From Rheum nobile (Eukaryota > Streptophyta > Magnoliopsida > Caryophyllales > Polygonaceae), in assembly GCA_027886185.1 (NCBI GenBank), contig WOAB01000103.1, forward strand, positions 496,001 to 560,000: a DNA stretch of 64,000 nt, given 5' to 3'. The position numbers and the translations under genes were made by a program. Below, piece after piece: positions 32,828-44,446 of the stretch (its first letter is position 1; every line of letters begins with the position of its first letter). The notes under the pieces were generated by a model. The model saw nothing but the letters and a program-made list of their open reading frames with translations. It was not told the DNA's origin and did not search any database.

Positions 32828-33068
32828 CTACAAGTGATGTAAACTACTACGTAGTACGTACATATGCGGTGGTTAGGTAAAGAGAGTTTACAAATAAACA
32901 TTGGATGGTGTTTATAACTTATCGCGAATGGATTTTGTGAGAACGGTCATTTCTGTGCGAAATGTAAACGTTGTAGATATTATATAAAATATATGTATTT
33001 TAGAAATTTGTACACATGTAGGCAAAATGTTTATAAATTTTACATGACATGTATATAAATTTTCAGAA

Positions 33069-33562
33069 TTTCCGTATGGTACCCTTGAGTTTTTACAATT
33101 TTCGCGAAATATACGAAGGTTTTGACAATTCCGCGCGGTACTCTTGAGGTTTTTCCAATTTCGTCAAATGTCCTTAACGTTATAAAACGTTAACTTTTAA
33201 GCATCTTCCGTCTATTCCTACAAATAAAGCAAATAAATAAATTAAAATCCTATATCAAAAATCAGAGGATGTGAAATCAGAGGGAAAATATTTGAAAGAG
33301 AGTGAAATATTTCACATAAAATGTGAAATTAGGAAAAATATTTAACATATTTTTCCTTTGATTTTTCACATAGGATTTTAATTATTTTTTGCTTTATTAA
33401 TTTGTAGGAATAAACGGCAGAATGCTTAAAAGTTAACATTTTATAACGTTTAGAGCATTTGACAAAATTTGTAAAAACCTCAAGGCTACCATATGAAATT
33501 ATCCTAACATTTGGATATTTCGTGAAAATTGCAAAAATTCAAGTATACATTTCGATAATTTT
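33069..33562. repeat. Long inverted repeat (MITE/foldback-like)
   Basis: Two arms of about 190-200 bp, approximately 33069-33270 and 33336-33562, pair imperfectly. Shared blocks include AACGTTATAAAACGTTAACT / AGTTAACATTTTATAACGTT, CTTTTAAGCAT / ATGCTTAAAAG and ATTCCTACAAAT / ATTTGTAGGAAT. The loop is short (about 65 bp) and AT-rich. No confident target-site duplication was found. It lies about 420 bp upstream of the HIPP start codon. Confidence 0.65.
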
Positions 33563-33877
33563 TATCTAAATGCACATAACTTTTTAAAGTAAATGAATAC
33601 TTGCCTATACATATATATACTTTTGATTGTATATGCATCATTTATAGACATATTATTTTCATTCTCATGTGATCTATTCCCATACTTGTTAGAGAAACTA
33701 AGAGCCATGACAAGACCTTTACAAAAAGGAATAAGTAACAGCCTTACGGGCTAAGCTATCTAGCAGCTTCTTTAACTTCTTCCCCACACCCTCAAAGCCA
33801 AGTTTTTAGCCATCTTCCGTTATCCTTTTTACTACTTGTTTGGATGATATCCGACTACGTACCTACTTTACTTACTC

Positions 33878-33887
33878 TATATATATC
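33878..33887 (+). promoter_or_regulatory. TATA box of the HIPP gene
   Basis: CTATATATATCC-type box about 100 bp upstream of the ATG, followed by a CT-rich leader, in a usual plant position. Confidence 0.6.
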
Positions 33888-33982
33888 CTTGTTCTCTGTC
33901 TCTAGCTCCCCAAAATCATTTCAACTCCACCATTCTCTCTGCTAAGAATATTATTAAAGAAGGCAAACACGTACGTTATAAG

Positions 33983-34716
33983 ATGGGATTCGTAGATCAT
34001 ATACTGAAGTACTGCGATATTTACCCTCCCAAGCTCAGAAAACGCAGGCCTTTGCAGGTACCTTAAACTCTCTCCTCACTTTCACTTACCTTATGTAACT
34101 AGCTACTCTAATTTTTCCATGTGTGCTTATATTTTCTTGCGCGTAGACGGTAGAAATCAAGGTTAAGATGGATTGTGACGGGTGCGAGAGGAAAGTTAAG
34201 CATGCCGTCTCCAGAATGAGAGGTACGTACGTCGTCCAAGAAAGCATTATTTGTCGTAGTAGTTGGTATCGTTATATAATTTTATCACGAGATAAAACGT
34301 TAAATGTTACCTCAAACATTATATATCCTTCTTTTAGTTAATTAAATCATTTATTTTCACAAATGCTTGATCGATATTGAGCACTTAGTTTGGTGTCCAT
34401 ACATGTATCATGGAAACTAACAGGGGCAAAGACGGTAGAGGTGAACAGAAAACAAAGCAAGGTAACGGTAACGGGACACTTGGAGCCAAACAGGGTGTTA
34501 AACAAGGTGAAGAGCACCGGGAAGAGGGCGGAGTTCTGGCCGTATGTGCCGTACAATGTGGTGTATTACCCTTATGCCCCTCAGGCATATGACAAGAAGG
34601 CCCCTGCGGGATATGTCAAGAATGCCCCTCAGGCGCTTCCTCCTCCTAATTCTCAGGAAGAGAAGTACTCTTGGATGTTTAGCGATGAGAACCCCAACGC
34701 TTGTTCCATCATGTAA
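33983..34716 (+). CDS. HIPP: Heavy-metal-associated isoprenylated plant protein (HIPP)
   Basis: Three exons, 33983-34057, 34147-34222 and 34424-34716, all with GT-AG introns, giving 147 aa. The HMA fold begins TVEIKVKMDCDGCERKV (residues ~26-42) with the metal-binding MxCxxC motif MDCDGC. It continues through TVEVNRKQSKVTVTG, then the conserved KRAEFWPYVPYNVVYYPY and YDKKAPAGYVKN blocks, and ends FSDENPNACSIM. The last four residues CSIM form a CaaX box for farnesylation. HIPPs bind heavy metals or act as partners of transcription factors at membranes and nucleus, and are linked to metal homeostasis and stress. Length and motif order match the plant family with one HMA domain; the short N-terminus with KRRPL is usual. 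It looks intact and is the only ordinary host gene recognised here. Confidence 0.93.
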
Positions 34717-35239
34717 TGTGTATAACCTATATGCTATATACATTTAACAGTTCCATATATATGGATCCGAGAAGTTTTTGTATGCTTATATCCAAGTACT
34801 ATATATATATATGTAAAATTAAGAACAACTTTTGTATACAATTAAAAGCTTGGTTTATTTTAGTCTAATTAATTATACTAGTGGCCGGTGTTTGAGTTTG
34901 AAGGTTCAATACAATAGAGAGTAAATATATATATATATTTTGGTAAAGACATATGTAAATACTAATATATATATATATTCTGATCTTACCACTACCTTTA
35001 AAAAAATTGTTACTGGTTGATCAATTGAAGCCACCAAACTTAATCTGTATAAATTGAAATTAAGTATGTATTGCTCAAATCCTCTGTCTCAAGGGCTCAC
35101 TCATAAATTATGAATATGTGTCACAGACTCACATTCTTGTGAGATAGGGCAAATTTCTTGCATGAAAGAGAAGAAAATTTTAGAGGCAAGAAAGACATGG
35201 AGCAATTATAGCATATATTTATACTAATTTCATAGATAA
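34717..35239. other. Downstream region of HIPP, no further gene
   Basis: AT-rich, with several ATATATAT runs (34800-34812, 34925-34940, 34962-34979). No second gene recognised. Confidence 0.5.
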
Positions 35240-35478
35240 TCTATTATATATATAATAAACTAGAACCTAATTATGTCACATGACACTTTCTCATTAAAAC
35301 CGTCACATGTCATTTTCTGCATTTTCAATTAAAATAAACTTAATTATAAATCAAATATTATTATCCTAAACCTGTGTTTTCTATTTTTTTCAAGTAATCT
35401 TTGTGCTTGATTTGTATTTAAATTAGGAAAATAATATTTATGACGTTAAAACCCGTGTCTGGCACGGAATTACACTAG
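35240..35478 (+). mobile_element. Possible short Helitron-like element
   Basis: Starts TCTATTATATATATAATAAA after an A and ends with a small GC hairpin (CCGTG...CACGG) followed by AATTACACTAG, the pattern of a plant Helitron 3' end. The base after CTAG is G rather than the expected T, so the call is tentative. Confidence 0.35.
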
Positions 35479-36715
35479 GTAAATACAATCCTAAAACGCC
35501 CTATATATGTATAGCCTAAAACCCGAATCCATGCATATAAGTTATTTCTTTAAATTAATTTGCCCGATATACTCGTTATTTATATGGGATAGCACAAGTA
35601 AAATAAGTAGTCCAACGTATAAGCTTAAGGATCCTTTTGGATTTCAACTAGAATGCATTAAAATGTATTATCTTGTATTAAATTAATGATTTAATATAAT
35701 TTAACACAAGATAATACATTCTAGACCGGAATCCAAACAGTCCCTAAAAAGTTTTGGACCAAGAACTAGCTAATCATCAATAAATCAATCCTTCAATTTT
35801 ATATACTAGACTTACTTATTCTCACTTTAAATATATGAGATTTTATTTTTACATAAATGCATCCCGGCCGGCCTCCTGAAATCTCTAGACTAATTATCCC
35901 CTTTAGTTTTGTAGTTAAAATCAAGGATTGAATGCAACATAATTTATCATTTGGGTCCTTCTATATATAGGTACACAAATAAGGATAATTTCAATGCATT
36001 AATTATGCATGTACATGAGGGAGGGGGTTAAGTAGAAGAAAGCAATTGAAAGAAGAAAGGAATTATTCAAAAAAAGGCAATGCATATATGATATTCCCAA
36101 AAGCTAGCTAGCTAGAAAGCAGTATACATGCATGCAAATATATATGAATATGGGTGTATTAGAATCTTATGCAATGGTGATACAAAAGGCGATCAGAGAA
36201 ACCCAAATAAAAGAAGGAAGCTCGAAGAAGAACTCAAAACATACAGATATTGCGCGCCTTGTATGTGGTGTGAAATTGCTTTTGAACACCTTTTCGAGGA
36301 CTCGAAAGTGTAAAAAAAATACCACTTTGCACTTTCTAATATTCTTTCGTGTTAATAATATATAGTTTGGTATGGACGGTCATACTGTGTCAATCTGTAC
36401 TTATTCTTCTTGTAGCTTCGTTCAAACTGATCAATTATATATATACACTAAGGCTGCTCCAATGCGAACTAGTCTCCCCATATATCCTTATGTGCTGACA
36501 GTGGACGTCTCATGACCGTAGGATTATTTTAATTCATGTTGCGCATCTAAATGTAACAATATGATATGTAATATTTTAGTATATAAATAGAAGTTAAAAG
36601 CCAATGAGTTGCTGGACACATTTGATATCATTTTTTTAATAAAAGAGTCATGTGTTCGGCACATCTAAATGTAACAATATGATATGTAATATTTTAGTAT
36701 ATATATATTAAAGAG
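35479..36715. other. Intergenic DNA with one 45-bp direct duplication
   Basis: The segment 36541-36585 (GCGCATCTAAATGTAACAAT...) recurs almost exactly at 36659-36703, 118 bp away. Otherwise AT-rich DNA without a supportable gene. Confidence 0.5.
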
Positions 36716-36830
36716 AGACCCGTTAAGTCTTTTCAGCTTAGCTGACAAGCATGACACACCGTAACCATGAGGTCACGGGTTTGATAGGTTGAAATCTCCT
36801 AAGTGCCTCCTATGGATTAAAAAAAAAAAA
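36716..36830 (+). mobile_element. tRNA-derived SINE, second copy
   Basis: Related to 22386-22541: shares TTAAGTCTTTTC, GCTTAGCTGACAAGCATGAC (A-box region), ACCATGAGGTCACGGGTTT (B-box region) and CCTATGGATT before a 12-A tail. The hairpin before the B box is imperfect. Flanking duplication is not clear. Confidence 0.55.
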
Positions 36831-37239
36831 GACATAAATATTATGTGTCGTCACCACGTTCAATTTGTCTACGTGTCATTATCTATTCAACCATAATCCG
36901 CCACATCATTTATCATTTAAAAAAAATTATAACAGTGGGTCCGGTCTAATTATATATAAAACTTATTTAATTCAAAAAATTCATTAAACTTAAGTCTCGA
37001 AAAGATATTATAAAAAATAATTATTTTGATAGATTTATTAGTTAAGAAGTAAATTGATATGATTGTTTATAAAATAGTTTAAAATATCCACCATCTTCAC
37101 AATCAATTCACACGCTCTTATTTTAAAATATACTAATTCTTATTTTAAATATACTTATTTCATTGTTAATGTGCCAAATTAAACAGGCTGCATGTGACGA
37201 GTTTTAACAATTAGATGGTTTTTAGGAGATTTCAACCTA

Positions 37240-37554
37240 TCTATCTATATAACATTCTATTACTTTATTTAATTACCTATTATTATTTTTCTTATCTTGG
37301 ATATCAATAAACTAATTTCAGTAATGTTATATTCATCAAAAATATTTGTTATTAATATATTATTTTTCCGTTGAATTTGATATTTGTATGATCACAATAT
37401 AATTAAACCCTACATTCAATCTATTACATAAATTAATATGTTTAAAAGAGCTCAAGATTAAGACTAATGTCATTTAAATTTATCTAATAATAAATTAATT
37501 ATATTAAAAATAATTTATAATTCTAACCCGTGCATAAAACGGGCACTATGCTAG
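37240..37554 (+). mobile_element. Helitron-like 3' end, possible 315-bp element
   Basis: CCCGTGCATAAAACGGGCAC folds into a small hairpin 7 bp before a terminal CTAG (37551-37554) followed by T, a good match to Helitron 3' termini. A 5' end is less certain; TCTATCTATATAACATTC after A at 37240 (or 37244) fits. Confidence 0.5.
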
Positions 37555-39551
37555 TAATTTACTAAAAGAGTATATTTTTGTTAATAAGTTAAATCTAAAT
37601 GACTCATGCATTTAAAGTCAAGAGATCGATGATATTGAAGTTTCATCAAAAGAATGTCACTAAAAGATGTGTATAAGAATATGCATGTGTATTATCATTA
37701 TTAAACGTACATCAATGTATAAGAGTATGTCTATTAGAATTGTTATAAAATATTCATTAGTGTTTTAAAGATTGTGCATCAGTATTTATTATAAAACGTG
37801 CTTAAATGTGTAATATTATATGAATCATAACTGCAATAACATATACATTAGTGTTTTTAAATGTACATGCATCATATTACTGCACATTTTATTATTACTC
37901 CGATGCATATACTTTTATAAGTTAATGCATGTACATAACTTTTATAAGTTAATGCATGTACATACTCTTAATATTAATGTACATGTCATCATATATTGTA
38001 CCTTCTATTATAACTTTACTGCACATTCACATATTTTTAGAAATAATAATGTACATTTTATTATAATTTTTATGTATACAAATTCACTATAATTTTGATA
38101 CACATATATCTAAACCATTTTCGGGTCTGATGCACATATTCTAATCCATAATACACAACTTTGATGCATACAATCTTAAATGGACCACATTAAAAAAAGC
38201 ATATACAAATTAAATTACAGAGTAAGTTTTCTAGTCCGATCGAACAAATTAGCTAGGAAGTGCTACAAACTATAACATGAATGAAGTTGAAAAGGATAAG
38301 TTAATGACCAAATTTATATAATACATACTAATTAATTATTAGACATAGACTAAGGGTTTGTTAGGTGATAAAGTTTATAAATAGCTTTTTGTTTATAAGT
38401 AGTTGATAGGTAGGGTTATATAAAAAGTATGTTTGATAAAAATGTAGTTTTTATAAATATGTGTGAGTTTATTAGAAAAGTGTGAGTAGTGGCAAAAAAA
38501 TAAATTTTTATGATACATTTATCGAAATGTATAAAAGTAGGTTTTTTGAAAAAGTGTTTATAAATAATAAACACATAAAGCCAAACAAAGCCTAAAAAAT
38601 TTTGATCTTTAAAAATTACCACTTATACAAACTATTAATTTATATATGAAAAATACCACAAGTCCTATATATATTCAGTTGAAATTCAACTAAATAAATT
38701 GGCTTCGAGGCGAAGATAGATGACTTTATCCCAATTGGAATTAATAAAATGTAAAGTGTCATGCTAGAAATACGAATATAGATATATAGATAAAACTTTA
38801 TGCACATACAAACAAAAATGATATATTTTAGAAACTCATACACATACAGATCAATAAAAACTTATATAGTTTAAAATGTATATAAGTTTTTACATGTATA
38901 TGTATAAATTTTTGACTCTATATGTACGACTTTATGAGGTGTATAATTGTTTATCTCTACGTGCATAAGTTCTCACACTACATAAAATTTATATGCATGT
39001 GCCTAATTCTCACGGGAGCGCATATTCACCGGACTCAAACCCTTAAAAAATACAGACAATAATTATTAAACACGTCATATTCTTCTAATTCCAATAACTT
39101 TTAATCTAAAATCCAACTTAGAAATATTACTCAGTATTATTTTTCATTCATAAATGAATAGTTTATATAATTTTTTGTAATTTTAAATTTCGGATTATTA
39201 TTGCTCTTTGTCTAATAAATAGGATTATTTTTACTAGTTTTAAAATTGAGAAATTCATTAAATAATCCCAACTTCTACAACATGTTTCATGTTTGGAAGG
39301 GTTGTATAGTCAAAGAAAACATAATTCACTTGATAAGGTCATGCATGCAGCAAAAGGGTATCATAGCAGGCTTGAAAGGAAGTCCAATAATTGATCGAAG
39401 ATGTATCACTAATTTGAACACGCAAACTAGCTAGCTAGTATCCGTGCATCAGATTTCATTTCAGACTATATATATGTGTGTGTCAGATTCGGAGATGCTC
39501 AATTTCTCCCACCAAGTCGATCGAAAGATGCATGTATACATATATATATTT
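37555..39551. other. AT-rich intergenic DNA, one tandem repeat
   Basis: No supportable gene. A perfect 27-bp tandem duplication lies at 37911-37937 and 37938-37964 (ACTTTTATAAGTTAATGCAT...). Many short open frames here are low-complexity AT translations. Confidence 0.55.
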
Positions 39552-40013
39552 TATTGGGGTTATGGAGCCTGAAGCGAAGGACGGACGCGTAAAGGCTCGC
39601 ACGGTTAGTGACACGGTCTACAGACCGTGCATGAACCACGGAAGGAAGCTTAAAAGCTAGCACGGTTAATGGCACGGTTTCTAACCATGCCAGATCTCGG
39701 AATTGCTCTCGAATAAATGGCACGGTTAACGGCACGGTTTGTTAACCGTGCGGGACCTTTTTCGGGAGTTAGATGGGCCGATTTCAGTGTTGCGTTTTGT
39801 GGGCTTTTCTAGGTTTTGTCTGTGTTGTTATTTAAACCCTAGTTGATCAATTGTAATCTTCAAGTTGTTGTAAGCTTTCATCACAATATTGAAAGGAGAA
39901 AATACTCTGTCTTGGTAGTGCCCCCAGACGTAGTCAGTTCTTGATGAACTGGGTTAACAATTCTTGTGTTCTTTGCTTCGTTTTCTATTCGTTATCGCGT
40001 TTGAATCCTAACA
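39552..40013 (+). repeat. 5' LTR of element F, with a triple hairpin array
   Basis: 462 bp. Three copies of a roughly 32-bp palindromic motif, GCACGGTTARYGGCACGGT...ACCGTGC, lie about 60 bp apart at 39599-39630, 39660-39691 and 39720-39751. A TATA-like TTATTTAAACC lies near 39829-39839. Confidence 0.88.
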
Positions 40014-40015
40014 AC

Positions 40016-40030
40016 TGGTATCAGAGCTGG
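40016..40030 (+). promoter_or_regulatory. Primer binding site of element F, tRNA-iMet type
   Basis: TGGTATCAGAGCTGG two bases after the LTR. Confidence 0.92.
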
Positions 40031-40044
40031 TTCTGGTGGTGACG

Positions 40045-42717
40045 ATGGGAAGCGGAAAATCACCGGTGGAGAAGTTCGATGGAACGGATTTCGGATTCTG
40101 GAAGATGCAGATCGAAGATTACCTGTACGGTAAAGATTTGTATTTGCCGCTGGGTGAGAAGCCGAAAGACATGAAGGAAGAAGAGTGGAAGTTGTTGGAC
40201 AGGAAAGCGATGAGCGTGGTCCGCCTATCGCTGTCCAGGAACGTGGCGCATCATACAGTCAAGGCAGAGACGACGAAGGGTATGCTGGAAATTCTTTTCG
40301 CGATGTATGAGAAACCCTCTGCGGTGAACAAGGTTCATCTGATGCGGCGGTTGTTCAATCTGCGGATGACGGAGAGTACAGTGGTGACCAATCACTTGAA
40401 CGAGTTCAACATGACGATCGCACAACTGAGTTCAGTTGAGATTGATTTCGACGATGAGGTACAAGCCCTAATCCTATTATCTTCTTTACCAGAAAGTTGG
40501 AGCGGGACAGTTACTGCTGTTAGTGCTTCGGCGGGGAAGGCGAAGATCAAGTTTGATGAAATCAGGGATCTGATTATTAGCGAAGAAATTCACAGGAAGG
40601 CGTCAGGTACTGCTTCAGGATCAGCCTTGAACACAGGTAGCAGGGGTAGGTCAGACTCTAAGAAGTCGAATCGTGGCAGATCGAAGTCTAGAGGGAAGGA
40701 TAAGCCCAAAGACAAGAGCAGAATCAAGTGTTGGAATTGTGATGAAAACGGTCATTACAAGAGTGAATGTAAGGCACCGTTGAAAGATAAATCAGCGAAT
40801 TCATCCAGTGAAGATATTGCTGACGCGTTGACTCTGAGCGATTCAACGACAGAAACCACTGCAGATGCATCGATTCTGAGCGCGAGCAGTCCATTGGAGT
40901 CTTGGGTGTTAGACTCTGGAGCTTCGTTTCATTCATGCAGCAGTGCTGATATATTGGATCGCTACACCTCTGGAGATTTCGGAAAAGTCTATCTTGCTGA
41001 TGATGAGGCTTTGAAAATCGTGGGGAAGGGTGATGTGCGAATCAAGGCGCCAAACGGATCTGTGCTGTAGTTGCATGGAGTAAGGCATATTCCTGGTCTG
41101 AAGAGAAACCTGCTTTTTATTGGACAGTTGGATGACGAGGGTTATGAAGTAACCTTCGGCTGTAACAGTTGGAAGATAACCAAAGGAGCTATGGTGGTAG
41201 CTCGAGGAAAGAAGGAGGGGACGATGTACATGATGAGCAACGTCCGTGATAGCATTGTTGTTGCAGGAGTAAACTGTGATGCCGATTTGTGGCACTGTCG
41301 TCTGGGCCACATGAGTCAGAAAGGGATGAAGGTGTTATGCTCGAAGGGTTTGTTGCCAGGTCTCAAGTCCGTTGAGATCGGATTGTGTGAAGACTGCGTG
41401 CTCAGGAAGCAGAAAAGGGTGAGCTTTGCGAAGGGTGGCAGAACCTTGAAGAAGCAGAAGTTGGAGTTGATCCACAATGACTTGTGGGGACCAGCACCTG
41501 TGACATCTCTGGGTGGAGCGTCATACTACATGACCTTCATTGACGACGCTACAAGAAAGGTATGGGTCTATTTTCTGAAGCAAAAGTCTGATGCATTTGA
41601 CACCTTCAGAAAGTGGAAGGCTCTAGTAGAGAATGAGACAGGTCTTAAAGTGAAGTGTTTGAGATCTGATAATGGTGGGGAGTATGAGCTTCGTGAGTTT
41701 AAGGAGTTTTGTGCTGAGAATGGAATTCGCATGGAGAAAACCTTAAAAGGAACCCCTCAAGAGAACGGCGTCGCTGAACGTATGAACAGGACCCTGAATG
41801 AACGTGCTAGAAGCATGAGGCTGAAGTGTGGGCTTCCAAAGATGTTCTGGGCGGATGCAGTCAACACTGCTGCATTCTTGATCAACCGAGGGCCATCAAC
41901 TCCCTTGGAGAATGGGATCCCAGAGGAGGCTTGGAGTGGCAAAGAGGTAAATTTGTCCTTTCTTCGCGTATTTGGGTGCGTTTCATATGTTCATATTGCT
42001 CCTGTTGAGAGAAGCAAGCTGGATGCAAAGTCTGTCAAGTGCACGTTTATTGGATATGGTGGGGATGATTTCGGATATCGGTTCTGGGATGAGCAGAGCA
42101 GGAAGGTTATTCGCAGTCGAGACGTCGTGTTCAATGAGCAGGAGATGTACAAGGATAGTCTGGGTGCATCAGAAATAGCGAGTTCTGAACCTGAGGTTAT
42201 GGAGTTGGATATCTCAAACTCGGGTGGGAGCAAGGCGGTTCGAAGTGACCAGGAGGCCGTGATTGAGGAGGAGCCGAGTACCCCAGTGATTCCGCTGCGA
42301 AGGTCCACTAGAGAGCGTGGATCGCCTGATAGATATTCGCCGTCAAACTACTATCTGTTGTTGACTGATGGTGGTGAGCCAGAGTGTTATGCAGAGGCAT
42401 CTCGTGGAGAAGATGTAAGCAAGTGGAAGCTCACCATGGATGATGAGATGGATTCGTTGATGACCAACGGAACCTGGGAGCTAGTTGAGCTTCCAGCAGG
42501 CAAGAAGGCATTGCATAATAAGTGGGCTTACAGATTCAAGGAGGAGGCGAATAGAAGGAAGCGTTACAAAGCAAGGCTGGTTGTGACGCGAAAGACTCGC
42601 AAGGTCTTGCAGTTGATGAAGATTCGTGGAACTGAGAATCCTGCAGACATGCTGACTAAGGTTGTGACCTTAGAGAAGTTGAAGCTTTGTATGGCTTCAA
42701 CTGGCCTTGGTAACTGA
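40045..42717 (+). pseudogene. gag-pol: Gag-pol of element F, internally deleted
   Basis: A single frame from ATG 40045 to TGA 42717, broken only by TAG 41068-41070 (probably from CAG). Order: Copia gag core (residues ~5-190), zinc knuckle CWNCDENGHYKSEC (229-242), protease DSGAS (Asp near residue 290), HHCC region (WHCRLGHMS ... CEDCVLRKQ), integrase core (HNDLWGP, RSDNGGEYE, QENGVAERMNR), integrase C-terminus, and the first ~60 residues of RT to YKARLVV. At about 42582 the frame jumps in phase to the end of RNase H (RGTENPADMLTK). About 1.2 kb with the RT catalytic core and RNase H is therefore gone, yet the frame is kept. It could still make gag, protease and integrase if the TAG were read through. 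Confidence 0.88.
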
Positions 42718-42797
42718 GTTGAAGGCCTGGCACTACTATCAGCTATGGGTTGATGAGGAGGACGATTATGATTGGAGTCAGTCTCCAGGTGGGAGAT

Positions 42798-43260
42798 TGT
42801 TGGGGTTATGGAGCCTGAAGCGAAGGACGGACGCGTAAAGGCTCGCACGGTTAGTGGCACGGTCTACAGACCGTGTAGGAACCACGAAAGGAAGCTTAAA
42901 AGCGAGCACGGTTAATGGCACGATTTGCTAACCGTGCCAGATCTCGGAATTGCTCTCGAATAAATGGCACGGTTAACGGCACGGTTTGTTAACCGTGCGG
43001 GACCTTTTTCGGGAGTTAGATGGGCCGATTTCAGTGTTGCGTTTTGTGGGCTTTTCTAGGTTTTGTCCGTGTTGTTATTTAAACCCTAGTTGATCAATTG
43101 TAATCTTCAAGTCGTTATAAGTCGTCATCACAATATTGAGAGGAGAAAATACCCTGGCTTGGTAGTGCCCCCAGACGTAGTCAATTCTTGACGAACTGGG
43201 TTAACAATTCTTGTGTTCTTTGCTTCGTTTTCTATTCGTTACCGCGTTTGAATCCTAACA
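42798..43260 (+). repeat. 3' LTR of element F
   Basis: 463 bp, TGTTGGGG...CCTAACA. It repeats the three palindromic motifs at about 42845, 42906 and 42966. Preceded by the polypurine tract at 42783-42797. Confidence 0.9.
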
Positions 43261-43410
43261 TTTTTTTGGGTAGATGTATACATATATAAAGTCGGACTCC
43301 TTTGTGAAGTGTAACCATGCAATTGGATATCGGATTACATAATATTTTTTTAGGTCTTGAACACTTGATTCGATCGGATAATGACATTTTACGTTCAGGT
43401 TAGAATATTG

Positions 43411-43765
43411 GAATTTTTTTCCAAACTGGGCACTTTTTCTAAACTTATTCCGGATATATGCTTCGAATGAAACTTATTACGAGAATAGGCTGTCTGAGGG
43501 AGGATTGAGATAAGTCGCTGTCCGGACAAGCGACTCACCTGAAGAAAGACGCGATACGAAACTGCAACTCTACCCGAAGCACAATGTGTTTATTTTATTT
43601 TAAAAAAAAAAAAAAGAGTCGCTGGCTAGATCAATGACTTTATTTTTTAATATTTGATATAGTTATTGATTATTCATGCGGAAAAAAAAAGATATGAGTC
43701 GTTGCATTGTGCAACGACTTACTTGAAATTATTATACATTAGTCGTTGTTTCTAACAGCGACTTA
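43411..43765. repeat. Left terminal inverted repeat and hairpin array
   Basis: TIR plus four small palindromes of the pattern AGTCGYTG-loop-CARCGACT: 43513-43535, 43616-43640, 43696-43720 and 43741-43764. The loops differ while the arms are conserved. Confidence 0.75.
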
Positions 43766-44446
43766 CATGTTAATATTATTTTGTTAAGTTGTTAAAACTT
43801 ATGCAATGAAAATACGTATAATTTGGATACAATATTATTTTTAAAATAAGTCTTCGATTTATATGTATTTTTTATTGTTTTAACGTGAAAAATACATTTT
43901 TAGAAAATGTTTATAATTTTTTAATATTAAGTTTCATATAAATGTTATAGTATTTCATTACTTGGATTTACAGTATTTTTTTACAGTATTAAAAATATGT
44001 ATAATTTGGATTTAAATTATACGTATTTTAAAAAAAATACGTATAATTTGGATTTATAGTATTATTTTTAAAATAAGTCTTCGATTTATATGTATTTTTT
44101 ATTGTTTTAAAATGAAAATTACATTTTTAGAAAATGTTTATAATTTTTTAATATTAAGTTTCATATAAATATTATAGTATTTCATTACTTGTTATTAGAA
44201 TTTACAGTATGATTTAATAGTTATTTGTTATTAGGGTTTTACAATTTTATAGTGTTTTATTACGATAGTATCTTATATAATAATTTATTTAAAAAATGTT
44301 GGATTTATTGTGTTAAGTTATTAAAACTTATGCAATGAAAAATGAAACTTGTATAATACAAATTATGTTATAAAAAGTAGCATATACAATTTTAACGTTG
44401 TCCATACCATATCAAAAGTTCAAATTTATGCATCATTTCTCATCTA

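Larger units (their letters stand above)
39552..43260 (+). mobile_element. Tork-type Copia element F with RT-RNase H deleted
   Basis: 3709 bp, LTRs of 462 and 463 bp, tRNA-iMet primer site, one gag-pol frame and a TCCAGGTGGGAGAT polypurine tract. The 5' LTR begins TATTGGGG where the 3' copy has TGTTGGGG, a mutated terminal dinucleotide. Flanks TATTT (39547-39551) and TTTTT (43261-43265) are an imperfect duplication. Gag and integrase sequence style and the polypurine tract fit the Tork/Tnt1 lineage. Confidence 0.9.

Noticed and set aside
36128..36365. Two overlapping short frames downstream of HIPP
   Set aside because: Short, no motif, no splice or promoter context; cannot be supported as genes.
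38416..38843. Two 67-68 codon minus-strand frames
   Set aside because: AT-rich, Ile/Phe/Tyr-biased translations without start context or recognisable motifs.
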